Source: an uncultured Porphyromonadaceae bacterium
Lineage (GTDB): Bacteria; Bacteroidota; Bacteroidia; Bacteroidales; Muribaculaceae
NCBI GenBank assembly: GCA_947175425.1
Contig: CAMWMR010000028.1
Location: 1-34,217 of the forward strand
DNA: 34,217 nucleotides
Direction of reading: 5' to 3'
Position 1 is the first letter of the stretch. The number at the start of each line of letters is the position of its first letter. Under the pieces are notes generated by a model. It was not told where the DNA came from and did not search any database. It was given only the letters and a program-made list of their open reading frames with translations. Below are positions 1 to 9,276 of the stretch, one piece after another. Position numbers and translations under genes: made by a program.

Positions 1-2
1 CC

Positions 3-113
3 TATGACCTGGGCTTCCAGTATCCGCAGCACTTCTCGCGGATGTTCAAGCGCATCACCGGCCTTACGCCCACAAAATTCCGTGCGGCACCTCCCGCATC
101 ACTATCCAAATAA
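3..113 (+). CDS. AraC-family regulator, 3' end only
   Basis: This is the last 36 codons of a gene that begins left of the window, read in the frame starting at base 3 and ending at TAA. The peptide carries the end of an AraC/XylS DNA-binding domain: a GFxxPxxFSRxFKRxTGLTPxxFR pattern, which is the second helix-turn-helix and its C-terminal signature. It could belong to a plain AraC activator or to the tail of a hybrid two-component regulator; the sensor part is not visible. It converges on the susD gene and shares the inverted repeat just downstream. The family call is firm and the protein's role is unknown. Confidence 0.8.
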   Translation, partial: YDLGFQYPQHFSRMFKRITGLTPTKFRAAPPASLSK

Positions 114-117
114 TATT

Positions 118-146
118 GAAAAAGGCTGTGAACCACAGCCTTTTTC
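118..146. terminator. Bidirectional rho-independent terminator
   Basis: A perfect 13-bp inverted repeat (GAAAAAGGCTGTG, 3-nt loop, CACAGCCTTTTTC) lies between the stop of the plus-strand AraC gene and the stop of minus-strand susD. The stem ends in A5/T5 tracts, so each strand reads a GC-rich stem followed by T's. It can therefore end both converging transcripts, including the long PUL transcript that finishes with susD. Confidence 0.88.
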
Positions 147-168
147 GTTTAACACCATATATTTATTT

Positions 169-1854
169 TCAGTACCCGGGATTGTTGATTCCGTTAAGCG
201 CGGGATTGCTTTGTATTTCTTTTAGCGGTATAGGCTGCAACTCGCTGCAACCGGGAATAAAGTTTTTGTAGCCGGGATATGCAAGCGCCTTTTGGTTTAC
301 GACACTGTTTTCGCCGAATAGCTTGAGGGCGTCGTAGAGGCAACCCCAGCGCAGAAGGTCGTATTTTCGTATACCTTCGAAACACAGCTCGAAAGCACGT
401 TCAAAATAAAGCGCCTGGCGCACTTTGCCTTGTTCGGAAGCATCGTCGATAAACACCGGATTGCGAGTGGCTTTGGGCTTTGCATATACTTTGGCAAAAG
501 ATGCGGCATCCACAGCCGACGCTCCCGCCCGGGTTCGTACACTGCTGATAAGTGTCCATGCTTTTGACGTCTCGCCGAGTTCGTTGTATGCTTCGGCGGC
601 AAGCAGAGCCATGTCGGGGTAACGCAAGGCAACAAAATCAATATCGCCGTAGTTTATGTTTTTGTTCCAGTCGGCAGGATTCATCCATTCGCGCCGCCAC
701 TTTCCGACATACCAGCCCGTATTTGCACGCTCACTCTTTGTGTGCTCACGCGTTTCGGCATTCCAGCGATATTGGTAAGTACATATATTTATATCGCGGC
801 GGACATCGTTGTCCTCGTAGAAATCGCGCCACTCGGGGACAACGATAAAAAATGCGTTTGTACGTCCCATGTATGCCGACGCCTCGTTGCTCGGAATACC
901 CGTAGGCTCGGCTACAAGAGGACCGTTATATATTCCCCATGCGCTTCCGTTTCGTCGTCCCTGTTCCTGAAGCATTGAAATCTGCCACAGCGACTCCTTG
1001 CTGTCGGCAGTACCGTAGGACAGATTTTTGAAAAAGCCGTCGTAGCCGGCAGTGCAGAATCCGTGGTATCCCTGAGCCTCGATAGCCTCCCAATTATCCG
1101 TAACCGCCCGGAACAACTTAGTACGCTCGCTGTCGGAGGGTCGTTTCAAAGTTCCGTCGGCCTGCAGCGAATATCCTGCGCGTTGCATGAGCACACGCAT
1201 TAGCAAAGCATGTGCCGCTCCTGCAGTGGCTCTTTCCGGCGTGGTGGATGCGTTGGCCCACGACAGATAGCCGGCAGCAAGTTCAAGGTCGGTGACAATG
1301 CAATCGTATATGCTTTCGCGCCCTGTACGCGGAAGAAAAGCCTGGGAATATTCGTCGGTGCTTTCGGTTGGGAACGGCACATCACCCCACGCTTTTACAA
1401 GGTCGAAAGCTACAAATGCCCGCAAAAAACGTGCTTCGCCTGCCAGCGCTCTCAGATTGGAATCGGAGGAAAAATTCGCCATACCCTCAATTCCCGCAAT
1501 GGCACGGTTGGCGCGGTCGAGCGCTTCGTATTTCAACTGCCACAGTTTCTCGAGCACAGTGTTTGTTGAAGTTGCGGTATAGTGGACAATGTCGTGAATA
1601 CCATTGTCGTTATATGTACGGGATGTGAAATATGTGTCGTCGCTTGCGGGAGTTGCCATTTCGTACCATCCGTAATGCGTATTCTCGCTCAAGGAACTGA
1701 GTATTCCGTATATCGCCATTTCGGCATGCTCCTGCGAGTCGAAAAACACCGATTCGTCGTAGCTGCCCTGCGGATGCTCGTCAAGAATGTCGTTACAAGA
1801 AGTCAGGAACGGCAGTGCCAGGGCGATAAGTATATATTTGCCTGATATTTTCAT
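169..1854 (-). CDS. SusD-like surface glycan-binding lipoprotein
   Basis: A 561-residue SusD/RagB-family protein, the lid and glycan-binding partner of the SusC transporter encoded 20 bp upstream. The N-terminus is a lipoprotein signal with a lipobox ending at Cys20 (LTSC), followed by NDILDE, an acidic stretch of the sort linked to surface display in Bacteroidota. Family marks include the helical TPR-like region around residues 130-160 (EARFLRAFVAFDLVKAWGDVP), the RYPDMALLAAEAYNELG helix and the C-terminal ERAFELCFEGIRKYDLLRW segment. Length is normal for SusD proteins. It is the last gene of the run and should be co-expressed with SusC. The ligand cannot be read from the sequence; the neighbouring enzymes suggest a sulfated, uronic-acid glycan. 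Confidence 0.95.
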   Translation of the reverse strand: MKISGKYILIALALPFLTSCNDILDEHPQGSYDESVFFDSQEHAEMAIYGILSSLSENTHYGWYEMATPASDDTYFTSRTYNDNGIHDIVHYTATSTNTVLEKLWQLKYEALDRANRAIAGIEGMANFSSDSNLRALAGEARFLRAFVAFDLVKAWGDVPFPTESTDEYSQAFLPRTGRESIYDCIVTDLELAAGYLSWANASTTPERATAGAAHALLMRVLMQRAGYSLQADGTLKRPSDSERTKLFRAVTDNWEAIEAQGYHGFCTAGYDGFFKNLSYGTADSKESLWQISMLQEQGRRNGSAWGIYNGPLVAEPTGIPSNEASAYMGRTNAFFIVVPEWRDFYEDNDVRRDINICTYQYRWNAETREHTKSERANTGWYVGKWRREWMNPADWNKNINYGDIDFVALRYPDMALLAAEAYNELGETSKAWTLISSVRTRAGASAVDAASFAKVYAKPKATRNPVFIDDASEQGKVRQALYFERAFELCFEGIRKYDLLRWGCLYDALKLFGENSVVNQKALAYPGYKNFIPGCSELQPIPLKEIQSNPALNGINNPGY

Positions 1855-1874
1855 CGTTAGGTATATTTATACGG

Positions 1875-4800
1875 TCAAAAAGTGATGTTTGCGCCGAAAA
1901 TGAAAGTGCGGCTCAAAGGATAGGCACCGAAATCCACACCGGGAGTGAGCGGGCTGCTCATTGTGGACACTTCGGGGTCGAAACCGCTGTATTTTGTAAG
2001 CGTGGCTATGTTGTTGCCGGTAAAATACAGTCTCAGTTTGCTCACGCCCAGCGACTTCAGGCATCCCGAAGGAAGGGTGTATCCGAAAGTAAGGTTAGCC
2101 AGTTTGAGGAATGAGGCATCCTCCACCGCCCACGAATGCACGTACATGTCGCCCTGCTCCAAATCGTAGTATGCCGCCACGGTTTTTCCTTGGTTCAAAG
2201 CCGCCAGTTCGGCAGGGTCGGTTACAATTTCGCCGAGTGAATTTATTGTCATCCAGCGGTTATCGGAATTGGCTATGTTAAGCACATTTGCATTTTGTGT
2301 GCCAACTTTTGTACTTACCAGCTTTGTTGCATTGAGCACATCGGCGCCAAGGCTGAAAGTGACAAACACGCTGAGGTCGAAGCCTTTCCACATAAAGCTG
2401 TTGTTGAGACCTCCGTATAGTTTCGGCTGCGCGTTCCCGATAACCGTTTTGTCGGCCTCGGTAATTTCGCCGTCGCCGTCCAGGTCGCGGAACTTCCACA
2501 TGCCGGGGCGAACATTATCGCGGTTACCGCTGTAAGGCACGCCGTCCTTAAGAGAGTAAGTTTTTGTACTGCTTGAGTAATTGAAATCCTCCACCTGATA
2601 CAATCCGTCGGTAATATAGCCGTAGAATTGCCCTATAGGTTTTCCAACTTCAAGCACATGAGTGTTTTGCGAGAATCCGAATTTGGCCTCGTAATACTGT
2701 ACATCGCCCCCGACAAGTCCGGTAACCGTGTTGCGGTTATGGGTAAGAGTGAGCGTTGTAGTCCAATCGAAATCGGTAACATCGAGATTATGCGAGGTTA
2801 CAGTAAGATCCAATCCGATGTTGCGTGTGGAGCCGGCATTTATAATCATGTAGGAAAATCCCGAAGACATGGGCACCGGAGCATTGAGGAGCAGATTGTT
2901 GGAATTGTTCACATAAAACTCGGGGGTGACGGTAATGCGCTGGGAGAGAAAGCCCAAGTCGAGCCCGATATTGAAAGTTTTGTTCGATTCCCATTTCAGA
3001 GCCGGATTCGGAATTTGCTTTGCGGCGAATCCCGGTTTGAGCACATCGCCCATTGCCGTGAGCACGCTCTCCATGAGCGCCAGCGAATTGTACTGCCCGA
3101 TGCGGTTGTTACCCGCAAGACCGTAGCCGGCACGCAGCTTGAGGTCGGAAAAAACACCGAGTTCTCTCACGGCATCTTCCTCGCCAATGCGCCAAGCAGC
3201 GGAAACAGCCGGGAAATATCCCCATTTATTATTTTTGCCGAACTTGCTTGAGCCGTCGGCACGCACCGAGAAATTAAACAGATAGCGAGCCTTGTAATCG
3301 TAATTGAGACGGGTGAAGAATGACAGCAGTTTATCGTCGGGCGCATACGCAGTATTTACAGCCGAGGGGGTGCCGAGTCCGGCGTTGTTCATTCCGAAAT
3401 CGGCGGTTGGCAGATTTATAACACCCGCCTCGAGGCGACGTGTCCAACGCGACACATATTCCTGCCCGAGCTGGAACATCACGTGATGCTTTTTTTGGAA
3501 ACGTCGGTCGTAGGTAAGCACATTGCTAATGCTGACACTTCCTGTTTCGGTATTTATAATGGAACCGTAAATGCCGTTGCGGCGTCCCATTATCGAGTTG
3601 GGTCCGTAGAAGAGTTCGCGGCGATATGATTGATATCGTGTGCCTGTGGTGTTTCGGAAAATCCAGCCTCGCCCGAGTTTGAATGTAAGTCCAGCATTTG
3701 CCTGCAATGTGCGCACTTCGCGGTTATCCTGTTCCTCGGCAGCGTTGATAACGGGGTTTACAAGCACATTGCCGGAATCGTCGGTATATATTTCGTCATC
3801 ACCGAGCAGGAGGTCGGAATCGTTGCCTCTCAAACCGGTAGTGGGGCGATACTGGAAAATCTGCACCAGCTTGTTGAAACGGGCGTTGGTGTTGGAACCT
3901 CCTGTGTTTGTTCCGTTACCTGCCACTCCGGCACCGAATATACTTTGAGTATCGTAGTTTATGCGGCCTGTTATGCTCAGCCGCTTGCTGAGTTCACCTT
4001 TTATGTTTGCCGAAATGCTGTGCTTTGTGCTTCCCGAATGTACCATGGCACCGTCGTCGGAAATATATCCGTAGGAAGCGTAGTAATTGAACTTGTCGTT
4101 ACCTCCCTGGACAGCAGCGCGGTAGTTTTGTGTAACAGTCGTGCGTCCCATAGTTTCGTCGAGCCAGTCGATTCCGGGACGGTTGGCATAATTCTCGGGA
4201 ATGTCAATAAAGCCGCCGTACCTGTTCTGCCATGCACGCATTGTAGCCTCGGCATCGGTTGCCCAGCCTAAAGTTCTTTCATAATCGGCAATTACGAACT
4301 GCTCCACCGAAAGTTCCTTGAGCCTTTTTGCCAGCCGTCGCGTGCCAAGGTATGCATCGAAAGTCAAGTGAGCCTTTCCGTCGTTTTTAGCACCGCTTTT
4401 AGTAGTTACAAGCACCACGCCGTTTGCTCCGCGGGCGCCGTAAATAGCTGTAGCCGAGGCATCCTTGAGGACATCTATGCTTTCAATATCGGCGGGATTG
4501 AGGTTTGCCATACCGTCTTCGGTGGGGAACCCGTCGATAACAAATAGCGGCGAGTTATCCTGCGTAATTGAAATTCCGCCGCGCACTCTCACCTGCGGTG
4601 TCGCTCCGGGCTGTCCGTCGGAAGTGATAATCTGCACGCCCGACATGCGTCCTGCCAAAGCCTGCGTTGCATCGCCTCCGGGTGTTTGAGTAATTATATC
4701 GCTTTTAACCGAAGCAACCAAGCCTGTAATCTCCTTTCGGGTTTGAGTGGCATAGCCCACCACCACCACTTCGTTCAAGGCGTTTGACTTCGGTTTCATC

Positions 4801-5084
4801 ATTACATCTATTTTGCTTCGGCCATCCACGTTAATTGTTTGAGGCTCACAGCCGACATAAGTGAATGTAAGCTTGTCGGAAGCCGAAGGCACGTTGATGG
4901 AATAATTTCCGTCGATGTCGGTTACAGCGTGTATGTTCGCACCTTCAACCGAAATGCTCACACCTATTGCCGCCTCGCCGGTATCGTCGAGGACTGTGCC
5001 TGTGACAATATCGGCATATGCACTGACTGCTGCCGCCAACATAAGGCCGGTTACCGCCACTCTGGTATTTTTAAGGAAAATCAT
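1875..5084 (-). CDS. SusC-like TonB-dependent outer-membrane transporter
   Basis: A 1069-residue SusC/RagA-family TonB-dependent transporter. After a signal peptide (about residues 1-24, ending AYA) there is a carboxypeptidase-D-regulatory-like domain (about 27-105), then the NEVVVVGY segment that leads into the plug. The plug carries the SusC/RagA signature (DGFP, then IESIDVLKDASATAIYGARG near residue 210), and the remainder is a large beta-barrel ending in Phe. It has no N-terminal STN domain, so it is not the kind that signals through an anti-sigma factor, which agrees with control by the hybrid two-component system in this locus. It would import oligosaccharides captured by the SusD partner, powered by TonB. 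It sits 20 bp after lyase 2 and 20 bp before susD with no promoter in either gap. Confidence 0.96.
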   Translation of the reverse strand: MIFLKNTRVAVTGLMLAAAVSAYADIVTGTVLDDTGEAAIGVSISVEGANIHAVTDIDGNYSINVPSASDKLTFTYVGCEPQTINVDGRSKIDVMMKPKSNALNEVVVVGYATQTRKEITGLVASVKSDIITQTPGGDATQALAGRMSGVQIITSDGQPGATPQVRVRGGISITQDNSPLFVIDGFPTEDGMANLNPADIESIDVLKDASATAIYGARGANGVVLVTTKSGAKNDGKAHLTFDAYLGTRRLAKRLKELSVEQFVIADYERTLGWATDAEATMRAWQNRYGGFIDIPENYANRPGIDWLDETMGRTTVTQNYRAAVQGGNDKFNYYASYGYISDDGAMVHSGSTKHSISANIKGELSKRLSITGRINYDTQSIFGAGVAGNGTNTGGSNTNARFNKLVQIFQYRPTTGLRGNDSDLLLGDDEIYTDDSGNVLVNPVINAAEEQDNREVRTLQANAGLTFKLGRGWIFRNTTGTRYQSYRRELFYGPNSIMGRRNGIYGSIINTETGSVSISNVLTYDRRFQKKHHVMFQLGQEYVSRWTRRLEAGVINLPTADFGMNNAGLGTPSAVNTAYAPDDKLLSFFTRLNYDYKARYLFNFSVRADGSSKFGKNNKWGYFPAVSAAWRIGEEDAVRELGVFSDLKLRAGYGLAGNNRIGQYNSLALMESVLTAMGDVLKPGFAAKQIPNPALKWESNKTFNIGLDLGFLSQRITVTPEFYVNNSNNLLLNAPVPMSSGFSYMIINAGSTRNIGLDLTVTSHNLDVTDFDWTTTLTLTHNRNTVTGLVGGDVQYYEAKFGFSQNTHVLEVGKPIGQFYGYITDGLYQVEDFNYSSSTKTYSLKDGVPYSGNRDNVRPGMWKFRDLDGDGEITEADKTVIGNAQPKLYGGLNNSFMWKGFDLSVFVTFSLGADVLNATKLVSTKVGTQNANVLNIANSDNRWMTINSLGEIVTDPAELAALNQGKTVAAYYDLEQGDMYVHSWAVEDASFLKLANLTFGYTLPSGCLKSLGVSKLRLYFTGNNIATLTKYSGFDPEVSTMSSPLTPGVDFGAYPLSRTFIFGANITF

Positions 5085-5104
5085 CTGTATTAATTTTTCA
5101 CGGT

Positions 5105-7639
5105 TTATCTACTGCGGGAGCTCAGAGGCTCTGCATCGGTTAGTTCGTTGCAAACGGTTTCGCCGTCAACTTTTTCCACAATCATTGTAGACTGAAGGAA
5201 TTTACGGGCGAAAGTACGTCCGTTAATTTCAAGGGGGTCGGAGCCATAGGCAATGGCTGCATCGGCTGCCGGATTTGTAATTACAAGATGCGGTTTCGCG
5301 GCTGTATCCATGCAGGCATCTATTGTCCAGTTTCCGACTACTATGGAATTGCTGTCGGTGTGCACTTGGGCAGCTTCGTCATTCTTCGGCGTAATTTGAA
5401 TAATTGCAAGATACCGCACTTTTGGCGCCGAACATGAGGCACTCAAATGCCATTGGGGCGGATATTGGCTGTTCTCGACAGCGGGAACTACAGCCCATTT
5501 GTCGGTTTGCGATATATTCAGTTTTTCGGAACAGAGGAAAGTTACTTTGGCCCTGTACGGCAGAGCATTGTCGCATACTTCCACAACGGTGTTGTCGTCC
5601 GAAATATCGAATTTGCTTTTGGAATGTAAAAGCCAGTCGATTCGAGCCGCTTGGGAGGCTTCAATCTCATCGTAAATCACAATTGCATCGGAACCGAGCA
5701 TTGTTATATGTCGCAGATATTTTGTAAGCGGGGTGGAACCGAATCCGTATTCGGGCGTCTGCTCTATTCCGGCAGCTTTAAAAGCGGCAATCCACATGGG
5801 GTCGTCCGAAATGCCGCAATAGGCATGAGAGGCATCGCCAAGCGCATAAGCTATTGAAGAACCTCCGCCGGCACGAAGAATACGCCCCCACCCTGCCGTT
5901 GAATAAGGCTGTCCGATACCATTTACAAGGATAGTGTTGTGTGCGCGCGAATGCCTGTAGGACATGAGGTTGTGCGCGTCGCTGAAATTCTGATAATATC
6001 CTGAAGAACGGAACACATCTGTTCCACCGAATGTTATGTTGAACGCATTCTGGCAAGCTGTGGTGTGACTTCCCGAGCCGAATGTGCTTGAACGGAATCC
6101 CAAGGCGAGGTCGCCCGAAGTATCGAAAATATTGCTGTGCATGGCAACTTCTCCGCAATCGCGGTTCCACTGCAACATGTCGGCACGGTCATCGGGCTGA
6201 GAGGAATAATTCTGCGGGCCGCGGCATATTCGGTATATCCGCATTTCGTAGTCGCGGTTTATAAGCGTGCCGCAGCGGTTTGCATACCAGGAGGCGTAGG
6301 CATCGCCTGTCTGATAAGCCATTACATCGGCAAAAGAGGCAATCTGGTGATTCGGTTCCTGCCTTGTCTCGCTTCCGTCGCCGAAACCTATGTTCGAGCC
6401 TGCCGGGGGAGTTGTAAAACTGAGTGCCCTGCCTGCGTTAAGATACCACGGATGACGGAAATAGTCGCAGCCGGTAATATACGACATCATCAAAGGTATG
6501 TAGCACAGAGTTTGTATGTTGGCGTTGAAATATCCGGTACCGTTGTGCCAAAGGCCGTCGCGGTTGAAACCGCCTGCCGGGGCACGAGCCGTCCACAACT
6601 CATACAGATACTCGAGCATAGGCATAACGCGCTGTCCCTGCACCGGGTCGTCGTACAGCAAAATACATGCCTGGAAGAAATTACGATAGTTATGTTGCCA
6701 GAAATGATTGTCGAAAATATGATTTTCCTCGTATCCCCGGAAGGTGTCGAAGTTCTTGCATATCACATCGGCCATCCACGCTGCAGCCTCCGCCCGTGTG
6801 GCGGAGTCAATCATTGTGTAACATATATCGTAGCAGGCGGCAAGAGAATACAACAGATTGGAAGTTGTGAAATTGGAACTGTAAAGAACCTTGTCGGAAG
6901 GGAGGTTGTCTGTAAATGATTTATAAATCAGGAGCAATTTATCGGCATACTCCTGTTGCCGTGTAAGGTAATAGGCCTGATAGAGCCATGTAACATTTTG
7001 TGCGAATTCCTCGGCTTTGGTATAAAAAGAGGCAATATTTGAAAAATCGGTATCCAAGGGCGCCTGAGCACGCTGAATCAAGGATTTATATTCGGCATGC
7101 GAACTTATATTGCTGCGGGCGCTTTCAACTGTTGCCGAGGTATAGCAGTGGAGGCGTGGGAAAATGCGCGGCGCACCGTTTATAAATGTATCGAATTGTG
7201 GAGTGACAAAGATTGGAGATTCGGCCGTCACTTCAAAATCGTAAGTATCGCTCCATTCACCGGCGTTGCCGGCAGCATCCATATTACAGAAACGCCAGTA
7301 CCAGCGACCTTGGGAAAGTTCCTCGTGAGGATTGAACATGTTCCATTTCAACGCTTTGCTGCTCAAGGTGCGGTCGGCGGGAAAATCGGGAGAGGACGAG
7401 AGCTGAAATACGACAGCTTCGCCGTCGGCCATGTTCTGCGGCACAATCAGCGGGGCGGGATTTATAAAAATCTCGTTACACGAACGGGGATAAGGCACCG
7501 TGCGAATTTTTTGCTGATATTCATCGGGAGATGAAATCGCGGGCAGCTCCTGCGGCTGCTGCGGCTCGACAGGCACGGGAATACTATCGCTGCAAGCGAC
7601 AAGCGATATGGCCAGTAGTGTGATTGCTGTGTATTTCAT
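5105..7639 (-). CDS. Heparinase II/III-type polysaccharide lyase, lipoprotein (lyase 2)
   Basis: An 844-residue lipoprotein of the DUF4962 plus heparinase II/III type. I chose the ATG at 7639 rather than the GTG at 7678, because it begins directly with a lipoprotein signal whose lipobox ends at Cys16 (LVAC). After an N-terminal Ig/fibronectin-like region (about 45-140) comes the alpha/alpha-toroid (about 180-460) and a C-terminal beta-sheet domain. Candidate catalytic residues are His312 (DNHFW), Tyr370 (HNGTGYF) and His525 (GSHTTACQNAFN), with RAHNTILVNG near residue 567. It is a paralogue of the lyase at 10964-13567, which has the same motifs in the same order. It should cleave uronic-acid linkages by beta-elimination, probably at the cell surface. 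The exact lyase family and substrate are not certain. A hairpin sits 15 bp before its start. Confidence 0.85.
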   Translation of the reverse strand: MKYTAITLLAISLVACSDSIPVPVEPQQPQELPAISSPDEYQQKIRTVPYPRSCNEIFINPAPLIVPQNMADGEAVVFQLSSSPDFPADRTLSSKALKWNMFNPHEELSQGRWYWRFCNMDAAGNAGEWSDTYDFEVTAESPIFVTPQFDTFINGAPRIFPRLHCYTSATVESARSNISSHAEYKSLIQRAQAPLDTDFSNIASFYTKAEEFAQNVTWLYQAYYLTRQQEYADKLLLIYKSFTDNLPSDKVLYSSNFTTSNLLYSLAACYDICYTMIDSATRAEAAAWMADVICKNFDTFRGYEENHIFDNHFWQHNYRNFFQACILLYDDPVQGQRVMPMLEYLYELWTARAPAGGFNRDGLWHNGTGYFNANIQTLCYIPLMMSYITGCDYFRHPWYLNAGRALSFTTPPAGSNIGFGDGSETRQEPNHQIASFADVMAYQTGDAYASWYANRCGTLINRDYEMRIYRICRGPQNYSSQPDDRADMLQWNRDCGEVAMHSNIFDTSGDLALGFRSSTFGSGSHTTACQNAFNITFGGTDVFRSSGYYQNFSDAHNLMSYRHSRAHNTILVNGIGQPYSTAGWGRILRAGGGSSIAYALGDASHAYCGISDDPMWIAAFKAAGIEQTPEYGFGSTPLTKYLRHITMLGSDAIVIYDEIEASQAARIDWLLHSKSKFDISDDNTVVEVCDNALPYRAKVTFLCSEKLNISQTDKWAVVPAVENSQYPPQWHLSASCSAPKVRYLAIIQITPKNDEAAQVHTDSNSIVVGNWTIDACMDTAAKPHLVITNPAADAAIAYGSDPLEINGRTFARKFLQSTMIVEKVDGETVCNELTDAEPLSSRSR

Positions 7640-7654
7640 GAAACTGAATTTTAA

Positions 7655-7688
7655 GATTACGGCGATGCGGTTGTGCACCGCCGTAATC
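7655..7688 (-). terminator. Strong hairpin between fimbrillin-like gene and lyase 2
   Basis: On the minus-strand RNA this forms a 14-bp stem: GATTACGGCG pairs with CGCCGTAATC, followed by a G-U pair and TGC/GCA, with a loop of about 6 nt. In plus-strand sense the wobble becomes an A/C mismatch, so the element is built for the minus strand. It begins 11 nt after the fimbrillin-like stop codon and ends 15 nt before the lyase 2 ATG. Only a short A/T-rich stretch follows and there is no room for a new promoter, so it may act as a partial terminator or an mRNA-stabilising element within the operon. Confidence 0.65.
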
Positions 7689-7698
7689 GGAGAATTCT

Positions 7699-9249
7699 TT
7701 ATTCAAAAATTGTGAACATGGGGCGGACAAGGGCCGACTGGTTTGCCTTTGTAGAAATGGCAATGCCGGCGGCCTGCCAGTTGTAATCGGAGCCGCTTAC
7801 ATTGAGACGTACTCCCGAGGGATTGCCCTGGTCGTTAACCGTTGCGGAAAGATAGTTAACGGTGGCAATGGGGTCGCGGTCGAAAAGATTTGAAACAGGG
7901 AACATTGCCTTGAACGATTCGCTACCGGCAGCAGCCTCGCCGGTATATGCCGGAGCGAGCATTCCGAGCCAATACGATGCCTGATTCAAGGAGGGCACGT
8001 ACCATGCAGTCACGTTGTTTCCTGAAGTTCTGTTCGATGCCGTCCACGCAGCCCAGGCCTGACCAATGGGAGTATCCTTTACAAGAGGATTGGTGAGCAG
8101 AGTCATCATGGAACCGTTAGGAGCCTGTTCGGTTGCAAGACCTTCAATCACGGCGTCGCCAAACGACAGACGAGAACCTATATTATTAAGAGCAACGGCA
8201 TAACCTTTAATTGTTTTTCCTGCAAATTCGGCGGGATATGCGTCGGTGTTGTCACCTTCGAGAGCGCCAATGGCATAAACTACGGCCACAGCGTCGCTTG
8301 CCGATGTAACGGCTTTGCCTTCGGCGTTTACATAGCTTCCCACTTTAAAATCGACAGGTTTGTCGGGGTCGTTGTTCCACACACCGTCGATATTGACATT
8401 CACATCAATATCCTGAGTGGGAGCATCGCCGAGAGTACCTGTTACATTAACAAGGAAGTTAGCGTCGGTGGGAATAAGTCCGGCTGCTATGGTGAGTTCG
8501 AAAGTTTTGCTGCCGGTAACTTCAATGTTAATTTCTTCATCAAGCATAGAACTTGACTGAGTACCGAACATGTAGTTTACAAACCAGGGAGTCTGCTCGG
8601 GGTTGAAAGTATTGTTAGTATATGTTACGGCAGTTTTAACGGAAGTGTTACCGCTTAACACGCTGTATCCCGCAGGCGCGTTGTATTTCACTTGAATTTT
8701 ATCGCATCCTGCTGCATTTTCGGGATTTTCGGGAGAGAAGCTCACCTTAGCAAACGGACGTACCAAGGTGACGCCTGCATTTGCCGACAGCGAAGTGAGT
8801 TTTCCGGCAAAAGCATCGCATGCGGCAATAAGATTGTTGTCGGCAATATCGAATTGGGTTGTGTTATAGGTAATATCGGTGAGGTCGTCGGTATTATATA
8901 CCTTTACACCATTTGCGTTCTCGGGCTGGTACTCCGCCCAGAAAAGAGCCTGCACGGCACCTGCATCCTGTTCGGCGCCTGTAATTACAAACGAAGCTGC
9001 ACCGGAAGCGGCCGACATTGTTTTTTGCGAGCCTACAATGAGTCCGTTCTCGTCGATAAGCTGCATGATGCAGTTCAGCTGATATCCCTCGACGGTTTCA
9101 ATTCCGGCACGAGATGCAGGATTGGAGGTGTTAACAGTCACTGTAATATCACTGTGGCCGCCAAATTCGTCCACTATGATATCGTTGCTGCAGCTTGACA
9201 GAGCGGCAGCGGCAGCCATGGCAAAGGCTGAATAAAACAATTTTTTCAT
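7699..9249 (-). CDS. Fimbrillin-like lipoprotein (DUF6562 type), large
   Basis: A 516-residue lipoprotein with a type II signal peptide (LSSC, Cys20) followed by NDIIVDE. The N-terminal part has the pattern of DUF6562 fimbrillin-like proteins: an early beta-strand block, PASRA, a strand containing FWAEYQ and then YNTDDLTDITY. The remainder is beta-rich, low in charge and full of Asn, Thr and Ala, consistent with a surface adhesin or pilin-like subunit. It follows a smaller protein of the same type (27-bp gap) and a DUF3575 barrel, an arrangement I associate with fimbria-like surface clusters in Bacteroidales. In this locus it may be a glycan-binding or attachment protein expressed with the PUL. 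Family recognition is from memory of sequence patterns; the function is inferred. Confidence 0.65.
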   Translation of the reverse strand: MKKLFYSAFAMAAAAALSSCSNDIIVDEFGGHSDITVTVNTSNPASRAGIETVEGYQLNCIMQLIDENGLIVGSQKTMSAASGAASFVITGAEQDAGAVQALFWAEYQPENANGVKVYNTDDLTDITYNTTQFDIADNNLIAACDAFAGKLTSLSANAGVTLVRPFAKVSFSPENPENAAGCDKIQVKYNAPAGYSVLSGNTSVKTAVTYTNNTFNPEQTPWFVNYMFGTQSSSMLDEEINIEVTGSKTFELTIAAGLIPTDANFLVNVTGTLGDAPTQDIDVNVNIDGVWNNDPDKPVDFKVGSYVNAEGKAVTSASDAVAVVYAIGALEGDNTDAYPAEFAGKTIKGYAVALNNIGSRLSFGDAVIEGLATEQAPNGSMMTLLTNPLVKDTPIGQAWAAWTASNRTSGNNVTAWYVPSLNQASYWLGMLAPAYTGEAAAGSESFKAMFPVSNLFDRDPIATVNYLSATVNDQGNPSGVRLNVSGSDYNWQAAGIAISTKANQSALVRPMFTIFE

Positions 9250-9276
9250 TTTGGTATATTTAGGTTTGATTAATTA

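Noticed and set aside
7640-7678. Upstream GTG start for lyase 2
   Set aside because: It lies inside the hairpin at 7655-7688 and would put 13 residues before a complete lipoprotein signal that starts at ATG 7639.
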